From contig JBDSOC010000172.1 of the NCBI GenBank assembly GCA_039915085.1, positions 1 through 64,000 of the forward strand: a DNA stretch of 64,000 nt. The letters are read 5' to 3'. The notes beneath the pieces are model-generated. The model made no database searches, had not been told where the DNA came from, and saw only the letters and a program-made list of their open reading frames with translations. The stretch comes from JACMLD01 sp039915085 (GTDB lineage Bacteria > Bacteroidota > Bacteroidia > Chitinophagales > Chitinophagaceae). Shown one piece after another: positions 27,166 through 37,045 of the stretch. Numbering within the stretch: position 1 is the first letter of the stretch; every line of letters begins with the position of its first letter. The translations under genes and the position numbers were made by a program.

Positions 27166-28593
27166 CTACAGGTCAATGGTATTGTCATTGTCCCAGTTAG
27201 CTTTGATGTTTAATTTTCGTTTGATGGCCTGCACCTTTTCCGGCTGCAGGTGCTTTTCAAAAAACTCGCCGGTGTCCCAGGTACCATTTCCATTGGCATC
27301 AAATAAAATACGGAGATCATACTCGCCGGGTTTAAAGAGTTTTATACGAAAATCTTTAGCCGTAAGTCTTGCAGAATCTTTTATTACATCTGATTGCAAT
27401 ATCTGCAGCACAGGCTTTTTTGAAAAATCAAGGTTATTAAATCTGATACTAACATTACCATAATCAGATTCCTTCAGTGTTTTAAATTTCAGTGTATCTG
27501 TCCTGGGAATTTTATGTCCGCTGGAATCTTCTGCAAACTCTTTATCAACAATTAAATTAAACGTAGTATTCTCGGGCCATTTATAAGAAAGGGTGAGTTT
27601 CTTGTTGCCCGTATCTTTAATTAACCTGTAGTTTGTAATGGGCTTAAATGCTTCGTCTGTAAACTGTACTTTGGAAGAATCGAAATTTTTTAGCGGATCC
27701 GGAAAAGTAAATTCCAGTTTACCCAGCAAATCCTGCTGGCCATTTTCAAGGTTAAGAGAAAACTTAAGGCGTTTATCTTTTTCCTTCTCTTTGTCTGTTT
27801 TAGGCGGTGATTTTGCAGCGGAACGGGTGGATACAAAAGGCTTTGACGTGTCTTTCTCCAGGTACGCATACATGGTAACAGGCTCATTCCTGCTGCCGAT
27901 GGTGACCGGTTTATCAGCAAATCCAAAAAGTTGTTTTTTTGAAAGGTATTTTTTCTGGCCGCCTTCATCTTTTAATGTGTATATATAAAAGATACCGGGA
28001 GGTAAATGTCTGAAATGGAATCTTCCCAAACTATCCAGTTTAGCAATAAATCTTGGCCGTTCTTTAATCAGCGCTGAATCATCCCCGTTACGGTGCAGCA
28101 TTACAATTAAAGTGCTGTCTGGCTGACCAGTTTGCGCTATCTGTACACGCCCGGTTAGTTCAAGGCTGTCAATATAGGCACCTGTTGAAAAAACGTAGGT
28201 GAAATTCTTTAAAATATTTCCTTCATTAACATCTTTAATGGAATTGCCGAAGTTGTAAGAATAAGTGGTATTTTGTTCCAGGGTGTCTTTAATCTTTATT
28301 GACACGGTTCTTAATTTTGATTCTACTAACGGCTCCAGTTTAGGTACAGGTGATACTATCAGGTTATCATGCACATTGTCCACCTGAACAAATTCATTAA
28401 AAGAAAACGTCACTCTTTTGGCATTGAAATTTTCTGATGAATCTTTGGGTGTTACTGAAACCAGCAGCGGTGGCAATGAATCCCTGGGGCCGCCGGAGGG
28501 TGCAATAGGATTGGCACAGCCCCCACCCATTGCGGCAATAAAAAAAACAAAAACAACAAGGGCCAAAAATGCGGTAAAGACTTTGCGGTTCAT
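27166..28593 (-). CDS. Ig-like domain lipoprotein
   Basis: A 475-aa exported lipoprotein. The signal sequence (VFTAFLALVVFVFFIAAMGGGC) ends in a lipobox with Cys26. A bacterial Ig-like (Big_5/SbsA-type) domain covers about residues 40-135 (PPLLVSVTPKDSSENFNAKRV). Later beta-rich domains end with FDANGNGTWDTGEFFEKHLQ, a typical terminus of this Bacteroidota family. Likely at the cell envelope; function unknown. Confidence 0.8.
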   Translation of the reverse strand: MNRKVFTAFLALVVFVFFIAAMGGGCANPIAPSGGPRDSLPPLLVSVTPKDSSENFNAKRVTFSFNEFVQVDNVHDNLIVSPVPKLEPLVESKLRTVSIKIKDTLEQNTTYSYNFGNSIKDVNEGNILKNFTYVFSTGAYIDSLELTGRVQIAQTGQPDSTLIVMLHRNGDDSALIKERPRFIAKLDSLGRFHFRHLPPGIFYIYTLKDEGGQKKYLSKKQLFGFADKPVTIGSRNEPVTMYAYLEKDTSKPFVSTRSAAKSPPKTDKEKEKDKRLKFSLNLENGQQDLLGKLEFTFPDPLKNFDSSKVQFTDEAFKPITNYRLIKDTGNKKLTLSYKWPENTTFNLIVDKEFAEDSSGHKIPRTDTLKFKTLKESDYGNVSIRFNNLDFSKKPVLQILQSDVIKDSARLTAKDFRIKLFKPGEYDLRILFDANGNGTWDTGEFFEKHLQPEKVQAIKRKLNIKANWDNDNTIDL

Positions 28594-28600
28594 ACGGTTG

Positions 28601-28632
28601 CAAACATAAGTTGTTTCGGTTATTTACGCCAA
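28601..28632 (-). promoter_or_regulatory. Promoter of the Ig-like lipoprotein gene
   Basis: TTG, a 21-nt spacer and TATGTTTG on the minus strand. The -7 box ends 7 nt before the ATG, so the mRNA leader would be only a few bases. Confidence 0.6.
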
Positions 28633-28674
28633 GTGGCTTTGCTAATAATGGTATAAAATTATGCGCCGCGTTTC

Positions 28675-28818
28675 AAGGTAGGTCACCCTTAATTCAGGGC
28701 TTTTTGAAGTGCAGCTATTGGGTGGCTGACCTTTTACATTAAACGCATGGCTCATCAAAGGGGAGCCGCCCTTAATTACATTATTTTATGAATGATCCTG
28801 AAAAGGGCGACCCACCTT
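28675..28818. repeat. 144-bp structured repeat with imperfect inverted ends
   Basis: AAGGTAGGTCACCCTT (left) and AAGGGCGACCCACCTT (right) are inverted at 14 of 16 positions. Inside, GTCACCCTTAATT recurs as GCCGCCCTTAATT, and further inverted units such as GGGTGGCTGACC allow extended folding. It fills the gap between the Ig-like and helicase genes. Confidence 0.55.
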
Positions 28819-28828
28819 ATAATATTTT

Positions 28829-31800
28829 TTACACCGTACTTTCTTCTTCTTCCTGCGGATGCAACACTACAGCCAGCTTATTGGATTTTACAAAATTGCA
28901 CCACTCACAGTCTGGTTTACCACAGCCCGTTTTAAATTCTTTACGTTGTATCTTTCCCCAGGTATCTGTTATCTGTTGTGTAACCGTAGTAATATCAGCA
29001 CCGGTAATTTGCAGCAGTTCTGTTTTGTATTCATCATTGACCGGTTCTATAAAATCAAATTCAGTGCTTACCACCTGCCAATCATTGGTTCTGTCATTAT
29101 CTACCAAAATTTTATAAAAAACAGCCTGCCGCCAGTAATCACCGCCGTTTGGTTCCTTTTCGTTTGGTGCAAATAATTTCTTTTTCGCATTGGCATATTT
29201 GCCTGTTTTATAATCCACCACATTTACCAGTTTGCCATTAAACTCCAGTTTATCCAGCTTGCCGTTGATGGGTATATTTTCTACCGTTACATTGCGCACT
29301 GCTTTTTCAGCTATGATGACTTTGTTCCAGCGGTTAATATGGTAATCATACCAGGCAGGTAATATTTTTTCCCCATAATCGGTTTTTAATTTAAATGCTT
29401 CCGCAGTAAAAGCTTCCCGGTTATTTTTCATGTGCCAGTTAAAATCTTCCACCAGTTCCTGCTTTGAAGGAAAAATATTGCCGTTATTCCTCATTTTAAC
29501 AAACAGTCTCTCTATTGCCCAGTGAACGGCACTTCCAAAAGCCATGCTTTCATTTTTTGCCGCAGGCACCCTGATAAGATTCTGGTAATAAAATTTCAGC
29601 GGACAATCAAGAAAATTATTAAGATGCGTAACACTGAGTGTATATTTTTTCAGTAGCTGGCTAATGTATTCATCTTCTACCAGTTCAATTTCAGGCCTTG
29701 CTTTTTCTGCAAACTGCAACAGCAGATAATCTGCCAGCAATCCATCAGTAACTGCTTTTGGCGTAATGTTCAAACTGCTTCCTTCCAGCAGTTCAGTAAT
29801 AAAAGTACTTTTTGTCTGCTCCTTATCTTTATCATCCTTTACCGGGTACGATACGTGCAGGTGTGTTTTTGCACGGGTAATGGCTACATAAAAAAGCCGC
29901 CTGCTTTCTTCAAGATCTGTAGCAGTTCTGTGGATACTCACTAAATTATCAGGTAATTTATAGGTATACTTTCCGGAATTATTGCTGTCGTCCCATATAT
30001 TTTGTGTACAGCCAATTACAAACACATGTGCAAACTCAGACCCTTTGGCACCATGTGCCGTTACCATATTTACGCCCTCATCATTTGCCGTTAATTTATA
30101 GAGTGATACAGGAAGCCGGTTCTTCTTCATCATTTCTATACTGGCCAGCCAATCATCCAATGACAATTCCGGGTTGCGTTTATTTTCTTCTTTCAAATGG
30201 TTAAAAAAGGCGTTTAAAACCTGCATCAGCCAGGGCTTTTCCGGGCTTTGCATAATAAATGATAGAACCCCCGCCTTTTGTATCACCAGTTCGAGCAATT
30301 GCTGCAGCGTGCTGTTGCCGGAGGCTTTCAGTAAATATTCAAGTGTATCACTTACTTCTTTTACTGACTGGCCATTGGGTTGGTTAAATAAATCGGCCCT
30401 GGGTATTGGTGATTCTGCCATCAGCCGGCGCAAAGAAAAAATATCCTCTTTGCTTACACGGTTTCTGGCATTCACTGTCATACTTAGTTTGGCAATTTCC
30501 AAAGACGACAATGTAAAAAAATTGCTGTGCAGCAAATGAAATAAAATATCATCTGCACTGTAGGGTATGTATTTTTCCCTGTTTATCCAGTTAAGGATAA
30601 ATAAAATATTCTGGATAAAAGGCAATTGCAGCAGATCAACCTTTCTTTTTGTATTAACGGCAATTCTTTTTTCTTCCAGTATAGCAGTAATACCCGTAAC
30701 CTGGGCATGATTGCGGTAAATAACAGCTATCTCTTTTCCACTGATGCCCTGTTGTATAAGTGCTTCTATCTGCATGGCTATGTCAATGGCTTCCTGCGTG
30801 GGATTGGCATATTCCGCAATCACCGGTTCAATAAAAACCCCCAGCAGGTTTTCATTGGATGCAATAAGCGGCTTATCGTTTTCAGGAAGTACGGTACGTA
30901 AATTATTATGTTCAATTACACGATGCGCGGCAGTAAGTATATTCTGTGCAGAACGGTAATTCCTGACAAGATCAATCTTGGTAAGATGGCCGGCATATTT
31001 TCTTTCTACTTCAACAATGTTTTCTACGTTGGCATCCTGGAAAGAAAAAATGCTCTGATCCGCATCACCTACTACAAACAAATTGGGTACGTCCCAGTAC
31101 CCGGTAAGGTGTTGCAATAACAAATTTTGTGATCGGCTGGTATCCTGGAACTCATCCACCAAAAAATAAAGAAACCGTTCCTGGTAATCCAGCAACATGT
31201 TTTTATTTTTATCAAAGGCATCCAGCACCCACAATATCATGTCATCAAAATTATAGCGGCTTTCAGCTGCCATCATTCCATTGTACCGGGGATAAAGATT
31301 TACAGCGGCCCGCAGCATTTCCATTTTTTCCTTTTCATCAGCTATTGCAGCAGGTTTGGGATCACCTGCATTAAACTCTTTGTATTTTCGTTTGTAAAAA
31401 AAATCTTCTTTGGTGGGCAGGCTATTTATATAAGCGTCAATACGCTCATTGAGATAGGCAGGTTGCCAGGCTTCTTTTTTCATCAGGCTATACAAAGATT
31501 TAAGCCTGTCCTTTTCATAATACACTTCTCCGCGAAAACGTTTCAGCGGATTGTCTTTTTCAATACTGTCTATGAGTTTGTAAAAAAGATCAATTTCTTC
31601 CAGGTCACCTATTGGCGCCAGGTTAAGTTTGCCAAAATAAGTAAGGTTGTCCTGTATAACTTCATTGCAAAAAGAATGAAAAGTATGTATGCGTACATTA
31701 TAAGCAGCAGCGCCAATTATTTTAAGGAGGCGGTTGCGCATTTCAATGGCCCCGTTATCTGTATATGTTAAACAGAGAATATTATTTGGATTGGTATCCG

Positions 31801-31975
31801 TTTGCTGCAATATGCTGCCAATGCGCAGCGCCAGTATCTGTGTCTTACCTGTACCCGGACCAGCATTTACCATCACCGGGCCTTCAATGGTATCTACGGC
31901 TTTTTGTTGCTGTTCATTGAGTTTATGGTATTCATTTGCAAATTTTTCTGCCAGTTTATTTTTTCTTTCCTGCAT
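28829..31975 (-). CDS. UvrD/PcrA-type helicase fused to a PD-(D/E)XK nuclease
   Basis: A 1048-aa SF1A helicase-nuclease. Helicase motifs: Walker A NAGPGTGKTQILALR, motif II VDEFQDTSRSQ, motif III GDADQSIFSF, motif IV VRNYRSAQNI, motif V MVTAHGAKGSEF and motif VI RRLFYVAITRA. From about residue 755 a RecB-like nuclease follows, with NVVDYKTGKYANAKKK as its core. Cys in FLDCPLKFYYQN and three in CGKPDCEWC look like the Fe-S clamp of AddB/Cas4-type nucleases. It would process DNA ends; it is shorter than AddA and has no AddB partner nearby. Confidence 0.9.
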   Translation of the reverse strand: MQERKNKLAEKFANEYHKLNEQQQKAVDTIEGPVMVNAGPGTGKTQILALRIGSILQQTDTNPNNILCLTYTDNGAIEMRNRLLKIIGAAAYNVRIHTFHSFCNEVIQDNLTYFGKLNLAPIGDLEEIDLFYKLIDSIEKDNPLKRFRGEVYYEKDRLKSLYSLMKKEAWQPAYLNERIDAYINSLPTKEDFFYKRKYKEFNAGDPKPAAIADEKEKMEMLRAAVNLYPRYNGMMAAESRYNFDDMILWVLDAFDKNKNMLLDYQERFLYFLVDEFQDTSRSQNLLLQHLTGYWDVPNLFVVGDADQSIFSFQDANVENIVEVERKYAGHLTKIDLVRNYRSAQNILTAAHRVIEHNNLRTVLPENDKPLIASNENLLGVFIEPVIAEYANPTQEAIDIAMQIEALIQQGISGKEIAVIYRNHAQVTGITAILEEKRIAVNTKRKVDLLQLPFIQNILFILNWINREKYIPYSADDILFHLLHSNFFTLSSLEIAKLSMTVNARNRVSKEDIFSLRRLMAESPIPRADLFNQPNGQSVKEVSDTLEYLLKASGNSTLQQLLELVIQKAGVLSFIMQSPEKPWLMQVLNAFFNHLKEENKRNPELSLDDWLASIEMMKKNRLPVSLYKLTANDEGVNMVTAHGAKGSEFAHVFVIGCTQNIWDDSNNSGKYTYKLPDNLVSIHRTATDLEESRRLFYVAITRAKTHLHVSYPVKDDKDKEQTKSTFITELLEGSSLNITPKAVTDGLLADYLLLQFAEKARPEIELVEDEYISQLLKKYTLSVTHLNNFLDCPLKFYYQNLIRVPAAKNESMAFGSAVHWAIERLFVKMRNNGNIFPSKQELVEDFNWHMKNNREAFTAEAFKLKTDYGEKILPAWYDYHINRWNKVIIAEKAVRNVTVENIPINGKLDKLEFNGKLVNVVDYKTGKYANAKKKLFAPNEKEPNGGDYWRQAVFYKILVDNDRTNDWQVVSTEFDFIEPVNDEYKTELLQITGADITTVTQQITDTWGKIQRKEFKTGCGKPDCEWCNFVKSNKLAVVLHPQEEEESTV

Positions 31976-31979
31976 ACGC

Positions 31980-31987
31980 CAAAGATA
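31980..31987 (-). promoter_or_regulatory. -7 box TATCTTTG immediately upstream of the helicase gene
   Basis: The box ends 4 nt before the ATG, the same geometry as recR. A hairpin GCCTG-N7-CAGGC lies just upstream (31988-32012). No clear -33 TTG was seen. Confidence 0.4.
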
Positions 31988-32153
31988 AGTATTAGCCTGT
32001 TCAGAGCAGGCCAGTCTTATAAGTGGAAATATTTATATGTTGATACTGAATAGCTTGGATACCAAAACAAAAACCTTCGCCTGAAAAAGGAAGCTTTCCT
32101 CATTTGGGAATAATTTTCAAAAATCTGCGTTATAGGTACAGAAAATCCAGATT

Positions 32154-33515
32154 ATGAAAAACCGTTCTGCGTTTAAAATCTTCATACTTGAAGATGATGT
32201 TTGGTATGGCTCTATGCTGCAGCATTATCTTTCGCTTAACCCGGATTATGAAGTAAGACGATTTGAAAATTCAGCCACTTTTTTTGGGGCCCTGCATGAA
32301 AATCCACAGGTAGTAACCCTGGATTATTCCATGCCCGATTGTGATGGCGGCGAAGCGCTCAAAAGAATAAAAGAATCCAATAATAATACGCAAGTCATTA
32401 TTATATCGGGCCAGGAAGATGTGGCTACGGCTATCAATTTGCTGAAGAATGGCGCTTTTGATTACATCGTAAAAGACGATGACACCAAGGATCGTCTATG
32501 GAACACCATACAGCATTTACAGGAGATAAACGGACTAAAACAGGAAGTAGAGCAACTGAGGAAAGAAGTGGGCCGCAAATATGATTTCTCAAAAACAATG
32601 ATTGGCAACAGCGACAGCATGCAGAAAGTATTTGGTATGATTGAAAAAGCTGTTCAAACCAATATCAGTGTATCTATTTACGGTGAAACAGGATCAGGAA
32701 AAGAAATGGTAGCCAAAGCCATTCACTACAATTCTGAAAGACGAAAAAAGCCATTTGTAGCCGTAAATGTAACCGCTATACCAAAAGATTTAATAGAAAG
32801 TGAATTATTCGGCCACGAGAAAGGTGCTTTTACCGGTGCTATTACCCGGCGCATTGGAAAGTTTGAAGAGGCAGATGGCGGCACACTTTTCCTGGATGAA
32901 ATTGGGGAGATGGATATTAACCTGCAGACAAAACTATTGCGGGTATTGCAGGAAAAAGAAATTACCCGTGTGGGTGATAACCAGGTGATACCTGTAAACG
33001 CACGCATTATTATTGCTACGCATAAAAACCTCCTGGAATCAGTACAGGCAAAAACTTTTCGTGAAGATCTTTATTATCGTTTATATGGTTTGCCTATAAA
33101 CCTGCCGCCGTTGAGGGAGCGCAGCGGCGATGTATTGATGCTGGCCAAATATTTTATAGAATTGTTTTGCGCAGAAAATAAAACAGAAAAGAAAACCCTT
33201 TCCGCAGAATCGCAGCAAAAATTAATGAATTACCGTTTTCCCGGCAATGTGCGTGAACTGAAATCAGTAATGGACCTGGCCGTGGTAATGAGTGATGGCC
33301 CGGTGATAGAACCAGAAAATATTACACTTAATACGACCACCAAAGTAACTGACATTTTTGCCAATGGAAAGACATTGCGTGAACACACTAATTTTATTAT
33401 TCAGCATTACCTGGATAATAATAAAAGCGATGTGCTGCTGGTAGCTAAATTACTGGACATAGGTAAGTCGACTATTTACCGGATGATACAAAGTAAAGAA
33501 TTGGTAATCAGTTAA
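32154..33515 (+). CDS. Sigma-54-dependent response regulator (NtrC family)
   Basis: Residues 1-125 are a receiver domain with phospho-acceptor Asp in VTLDYSMPDCDG. The AAA+ domain (about 150-385) has GETGSGKEMVAKA (Walker A), GAFTGA for sigma-54 contact, and GTLFLDEIGEM (Walker B). The C-terminal HTH reads VAKLLDIGKSTIYRMIQ. It requires RpoN, not encoded here. The hybrid kinase starts 34 bp downstream and is the likely partner. Confidence 0.93.
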   Translation: MKNRSAFKIFILEDDVWYGSMLQHYLSLNPDYEVRRFENSATFFGALHENPQVVTLDYSMPDCDGGEALKRIKESNNNTQVIIISGQEDVATAINLLKNGAFDYIVKDDDTKDRLWNTIQHLQEINGLKQEVEQLRKEVGRKYDFSKTMIGNSDSMQKVFGMIEKAVQTNISVSIYGETGSGKEMVAKAIHYNSERRKKPFVAVNVTAIPKDLIESELFGHEKGAFTGAITRRIGKFEEADGGTLFLDEIGEMDINLQTKLLRVLQEKEITRVGDNQVIPVNARIIIATHKNLLESVQAKTFREDLYYRLYGLPINLPPLRERSGDVLMLAKYFIELFCAENKTEKKTLSAESQQKLMNYRFPGNVRELKSVMDLAVVMSDGPVIEPENITLNTTTKVTDIFANGKTLREHTNFIIQHYLDNNKSDVLLVAKLLDIGKSTIYRMIQSKELVIS

Positions 33516-33548
33516 ACTTTAACAGTAGGCCCTCTTAAGCAAACACCT

Positions 33549-35894
33549 ATGCCAACGGACCATGAATTTCAGTTACTGCAGCGGAATTTTTATGAAGAGA
33601 TACTTAATTTTATTCCTTCAGATATAGCTGTAATGGATACAGACGGGCGTTATATTTTTCTTAACCCCGTGGCAGTAAAAGATCCTGATATGCGTAACTG
33701 GCTGATAGGAAAAACAGATGAGGATTATTTTATAAAGCGTGGAAGAGATTTGGCAATGGCAGATCGCAGAAGAGGCTTGTTTCTGCAGCTGATGGAGACA
33801 AAACAGCAGGTAGAGTGGGAAGAAGAAATGACAAATAAGAATGGAGAGAAAGAAATATTGCTGCGTAAAATGTTTCCGGTACCCGATGAACAGGGTATAA
33901 TAAAAATGATTATTGGTTATGGGGTTAATATAACAGAAAGAAAAAAAATTGAAGAGCAGGTAACACGAAGTGAGAAACGCTACCGCGATTTATTTAATTA
34001 CAGCCAGGCACTTATTTGTACCCACGAACTCAATGGCAGAATACTTACTATCAACCCGGCCATATTGCACGCCATGCACTATACAGAGGCGGAAATGATT
34101 GGAAAAAGTATTAAAGACTTTATACCGCTTGAGCAGCAGGCGCAGTTTGAAAGAAACTACCTTGATGTAATTAATAAAAATGGCAGATCGCAGGGTGTAT
34201 TCAGCGTGTTAAACAAAACAGGAAAGAAAATATACCTGCTTTACCAGAATTATAAAGTGGAAGAACCAGGATTGGAACCTTATATTATTGGCTTTTCCCA
34301 GGATATAACGCAGCGCATACTGGCAGAACAGGAATTAATGCATGCAAAGAAAATAACGGAAGATTCAGCTGCAGCTAAAAAGGCATTCCTGGCAACCATG
34401 AGCCATGAAATACGTACACCCATGAATGGTATACTGGGTATTACGGCATTAATGGCAAAAACAATGCTTGATAAAGAACAGCAAAATTATCTTGGCATTA
34501 TACAGGATTCCGCCAATAGCCTGCTGGCGATTATTAATGATATACTTGATCTTGAAAAAATAGAAGCCGGAAAAATGCAACTAGAAGAAATACCATTTAA
34601 TATAGCCGATAAGGTCAGCACTATTATCCGTTCTTTTGGTTTTAAAGCGGAGGAAAAAGGTATCAGGCTTACCCATCAAAATCAATTGCCCCGGAACCTG
34701 CAGGTAAAAGGCGATCCCCACCGGCTTGTTCAGATATTAAATAATTTTTTAAGCAACGCAGTTAAATTTACTGAACAGGGAACGATAGTTCTTGATACGC
34801 ATATAAAATTTGATAAAGAAGACTGGATGGCCATTGAATTTATTATAGCTGATACCGGCATTGGTATACCCGATGATAAATTAAAAAATATTTTTACGCC
34901 TTTTACACAAGCCAGCTCAAACACAACAAGAAAATACGGTGGTTCAGGCCTTGGCCTGTCCATTTGTAAAAACCTGATAGAGATGCAGGGTGGTGAACTA
35001 TGGGTAGAAAGCCAGATGAATGAAGGAACTACGTTTCGTTTTATACTGCCTTATAAAAAATATGAGGCCCCGCTTACCGAAAACACCGTACCACAGGCAA
35101 CTAATTATACTGTTTTTGGTAACCGCCGTGTACTGGTGGCTGAAGATGTGGAACTGAATCAATTCCTCGCAAAACATATTATGCAAAGCTGGGGATTTGA
35201 AGTAACAATTGCGGAAAATGGTCGTAAAGCCGTACAGGCCCTGGAAGAAAAAGATTTTGATTTTATTTTAATGGATATACAAATGCCTGAGATGGATGGC
35301 ATCAGCGCCACACAATATATCAGGCAGCTACAGGATGTTAAGAAAGCAGCTATTCCTATTATTGCACTTACAGCAAATGCACTAAAAGGAGATAGCGACA
35401 CTTATCTAAAAGCCGGTATGAATGATTATTTATCCAAGCCTTTTACAGAAGCCGGTCTTTTTAATGTGATCAAACGCAACCTGGAAAAAAACCTTGCCCC
35501 TGATACTGAGATTAATTTACCCGAACTACCCACTATGAACGAAAATAACGACACACCCCTGTATGATCTCTCTATGGTAAGATCTGTTTCTGGTGGTGAC
35601 GAAACTTTTATTAAGAAGATGGTGCAATTGTTTATAGAAACGGTACCACCGGGGCTTACAGATTTACATGAGGCGCACAAAGCGCAAGACTGGCAGCGTA
35701 TGGGTAAAATTGCCCATAAATTAAAATCCACTATAGACTCTATAGGTATTGTGACACTTAAAGATGATATACGTCTTATTGAAAGCAATGGCAGGCATGA
35801 AAGGGATACCGATGGACTGGCACCACTTGTTATAAGAGTAACGGAGGTTATAAATAAATGTATCCTGCAATTAAAAGCGGATTTTTCTCTTTAA
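33549..35894 (+). CDS. Hybrid sensor histidine kinase with receiver and Hpt domains
   Basis: A 781-aa soluble kinase without membrane segments. Two PAS domains lie at about 15-135 and 145-265. HisKA follows with the phospho-His in ATMSHEIRTPMNGILGI (near 285). The ATPase has VKGDPHRLVQILNNFLSNAV and GGSGLGLSICKNL. The receiver (530-650) has the Asp in FILMDIQMPEMDG, and the C-terminal Hpt has His in KIAHKLKSTIDS. It is thus a complete phosphorelay that can pass phosphate to the flanking regulators. It overlaps the frame of the next gene's upstream region. Confidence 0.93.
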   Translation: MPTDHEFQLLQRNFYEEILNFIPSDIAVMDTDGRYIFLNPVAVKDPDMRNWLIGKTDEDYFIKRGRDLAMADRRRGLFLQLMETKQQVEWEEEMTNKNGEKEILLRKMFPVPDEQGIIKMIIGYGVNITERKKIEEQVTRSEKRYRDLFNYSQALICTHELNGRILTINPAILHAMHYTEAEMIGKSIKDFIPLEQQAQFERNYLDVINKNGRSQGVFSVLNKTGKKIYLLYQNYKVEEPGLEPYIIGFSQDITQRILAEQELMHAKKITEDSAAAKKAFLATMSHEIRTPMNGILGITALMAKTMLDKEQQNYLGIIQDSANSLLAIINDILDLEKIEAGKMQLEEIPFNIADKVSTIIRSFGFKAEEKGIRLTHQNQLPRNLQVKGDPHRLVQILNNFLSNAVKFTEQGTIVLDTHIKFDKEDWMAIEFIIADTGIGIPDDKLKNIFTPFTQASSNTTRKYGGSGLGLSICKNLIEMQGGELWVESQMNEGTTFRFILPYKKYEAPLTENTVPQATNYTVFGNRRVLVAEDVELNQFLAKHIMQSWGFEVTIAENGRKAVQALEEKDFDFILMDIQMPEMDGISATQYIRQLQDVKKAAIPIIALTANALKGDSDTYLKAGMNDYLSKPFTEAGLFNVIKRNLEKNLAPDTEINLPELPTMNENNDTPLYDLSMVRSVSGGDETFIKKMVQLFIETVPPGLTDLHEAHKAQDWQRMGKIAHKLKSTIDSIGIVTLKDDIRLIESNGRHERDTDGLAPLVIRVTEVINKCILQLKADFSL

Positions 35895-36025
35895 CCTTCC
35901 CGCAATCAAAAAAAATTCCTGTTTTGGGAAGATTACTTTTGGTAGAAATACGACTTCTTGATGATAATCAACACTTTGGCATAAAAAATCGTTTGGCAGT
36001 ATTGTTGAATAATGTACTGCACAAG

Positions 36026-36436
36026 ATGAACATTATGCAAAAAGCCCAGCCTAAAATATTTGTAGTAGAAGATAACCCGGTTTTCCAAACCCTTGTATTA
36101 AAGCAATTGGAAAACATCAGCCAGGATATTCATGTGTTCAGCACGGGAGAAAAATTTTTGGCAGAATTGAATCATTGTCCCGACCTTATTATATTAGATT
36201 ACAATCTTGACGGGCCCATTAACGGGTATGATGTGCTGAAAGAATTAAAAAAATTAACTGTTGCTTCACCGGTTATATTTTTTTCCAGCAACCTGGAACT
36301 CTCCGTTACCTCCTCTATTCTTAAACTGGGTGTGGTAGAATACATTGAAAAAACTATTTTCACCTTACCCCGTTTAAAAAACACGATTACGCGTGTACTG
36401 GAAGCCTCAATGGGTATAATATTTGCCCAGGCATAA
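36026..36436 (+). CDS. Stand-alone response regulator receiver protein
   Basis: A single receiver domain of about 136 aa (IFVVEDNPVFQTLVLKQLE, phospho-Asp in LIILDYNLDGPINGYD). The C-terminal helix carries no output domain. ATG 36026 or 36035 fits the domain start; the frame is open upstream to 35858, overlapping the kinase gene. It is probably a CheY-like relay partner of the hybrid kinase. Confidence 0.85.
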   Translation: MNIMQKAQPKIFVVEDNPVFQTLVLKQLENISQDIHVFSTGEKFLAELNHCPDLIILDYNLDGPINGYDVLKELKKLTVASPVIFFSSNLELSVTSSILKLGVVEYIEKTIFTLPRLKNTITRVLEASMGIIFAQA

Positions 36437-36480
36437 AATTTTATCTCTTCGTTACAGTTTTTATAGATCTAAAATGATTG

Positions 36481-36503
36481 AACCATTACACTCTTTAATG
36501 GTT
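36481..36503. terminator. Hairpin after the two-component cluster
   Basis: AACCATTA-N7-TAATGGTT is an 8-bp perfect stem followed by TATCATA. It lacks a T-run. Confidence 0.4.
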
Positions 36504-36529
36504 TATCATATTAAATCTGCATTTTATAC

Positions 36530-37045
36530 ATGGCAGTCCATTCTTTAAAAACAGTTCAAAAGATACCAGGTAACCTGCCGGATATTTGGGCATTCTTTTC
36601 TAGGCCCGATAATTTAAAAAACATTACCCCGGATCATCTGCGTTTCAATGTTATCTCAAAACACCATGGCGATACTATTTACCCGGGACAGATTATTGAA
36701 TACAAAGTGAGTCCGCTTTTAGGCATTCCGCTTTACTGGATGACAGAAATTACCCATGTAAAAGACAGCGTTTATTTTATTGACGAGCAACGTTACGGAC
36801 CTTATAGTATGTGGCATCACCAGCATCATTTTAAATTAATAGATGGCGGTGTGGAAATGACTGATATTGTTCATTACAAAATCCCTTTCTGGTTTTTGGG
36901 AGATGCGGCCAATGCATTATTTATCCGCAGTCAGTTGCGGCGCATATTTGCTTTCCGTTTTCAGAAAACGGGTGAAATTTTTGGACATCTTCCCGGAGAT
37001 AAACAGCTATTAGCATTTAGCAGCCAGACAAAATACAATTGCTGA
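36530..37045 (+). CDS. SRPBCC family protein
   Basis: A 171-aa START/polyketide-cyclase-like fold: IPGNLPDIWAFFSRPDNLKNITPDHL at the start (residues 12-37), MTEITHVKDSVYFIDEQRYGPYSMWHHQHHF in the middle. The family binds hydrophobic ligands; no specific role can be assigned. Confidence 0.8.
   Translation: MAVHSLKTVQKIPGNLPDIWAFFSRPDNLKNITPDHLRFNVISKHHGDTIYPGQIIEYKVSPLLGIPLYWMTEITHVKDSVYFIDEQRYGPYSMWHHQHHFKLIDGGVEMTDIVHYKIPFWFLGDAANALFIRSQLRRIFAFRFQKTGEIFGHLPGDKQLLAFSSQTKYNC

Noticed and set aside
32040..32153. Sigma-54 promoter before the NtrC-type gene
   Set aside because: No TGGCAC-N5-TTGC-like element was visible.
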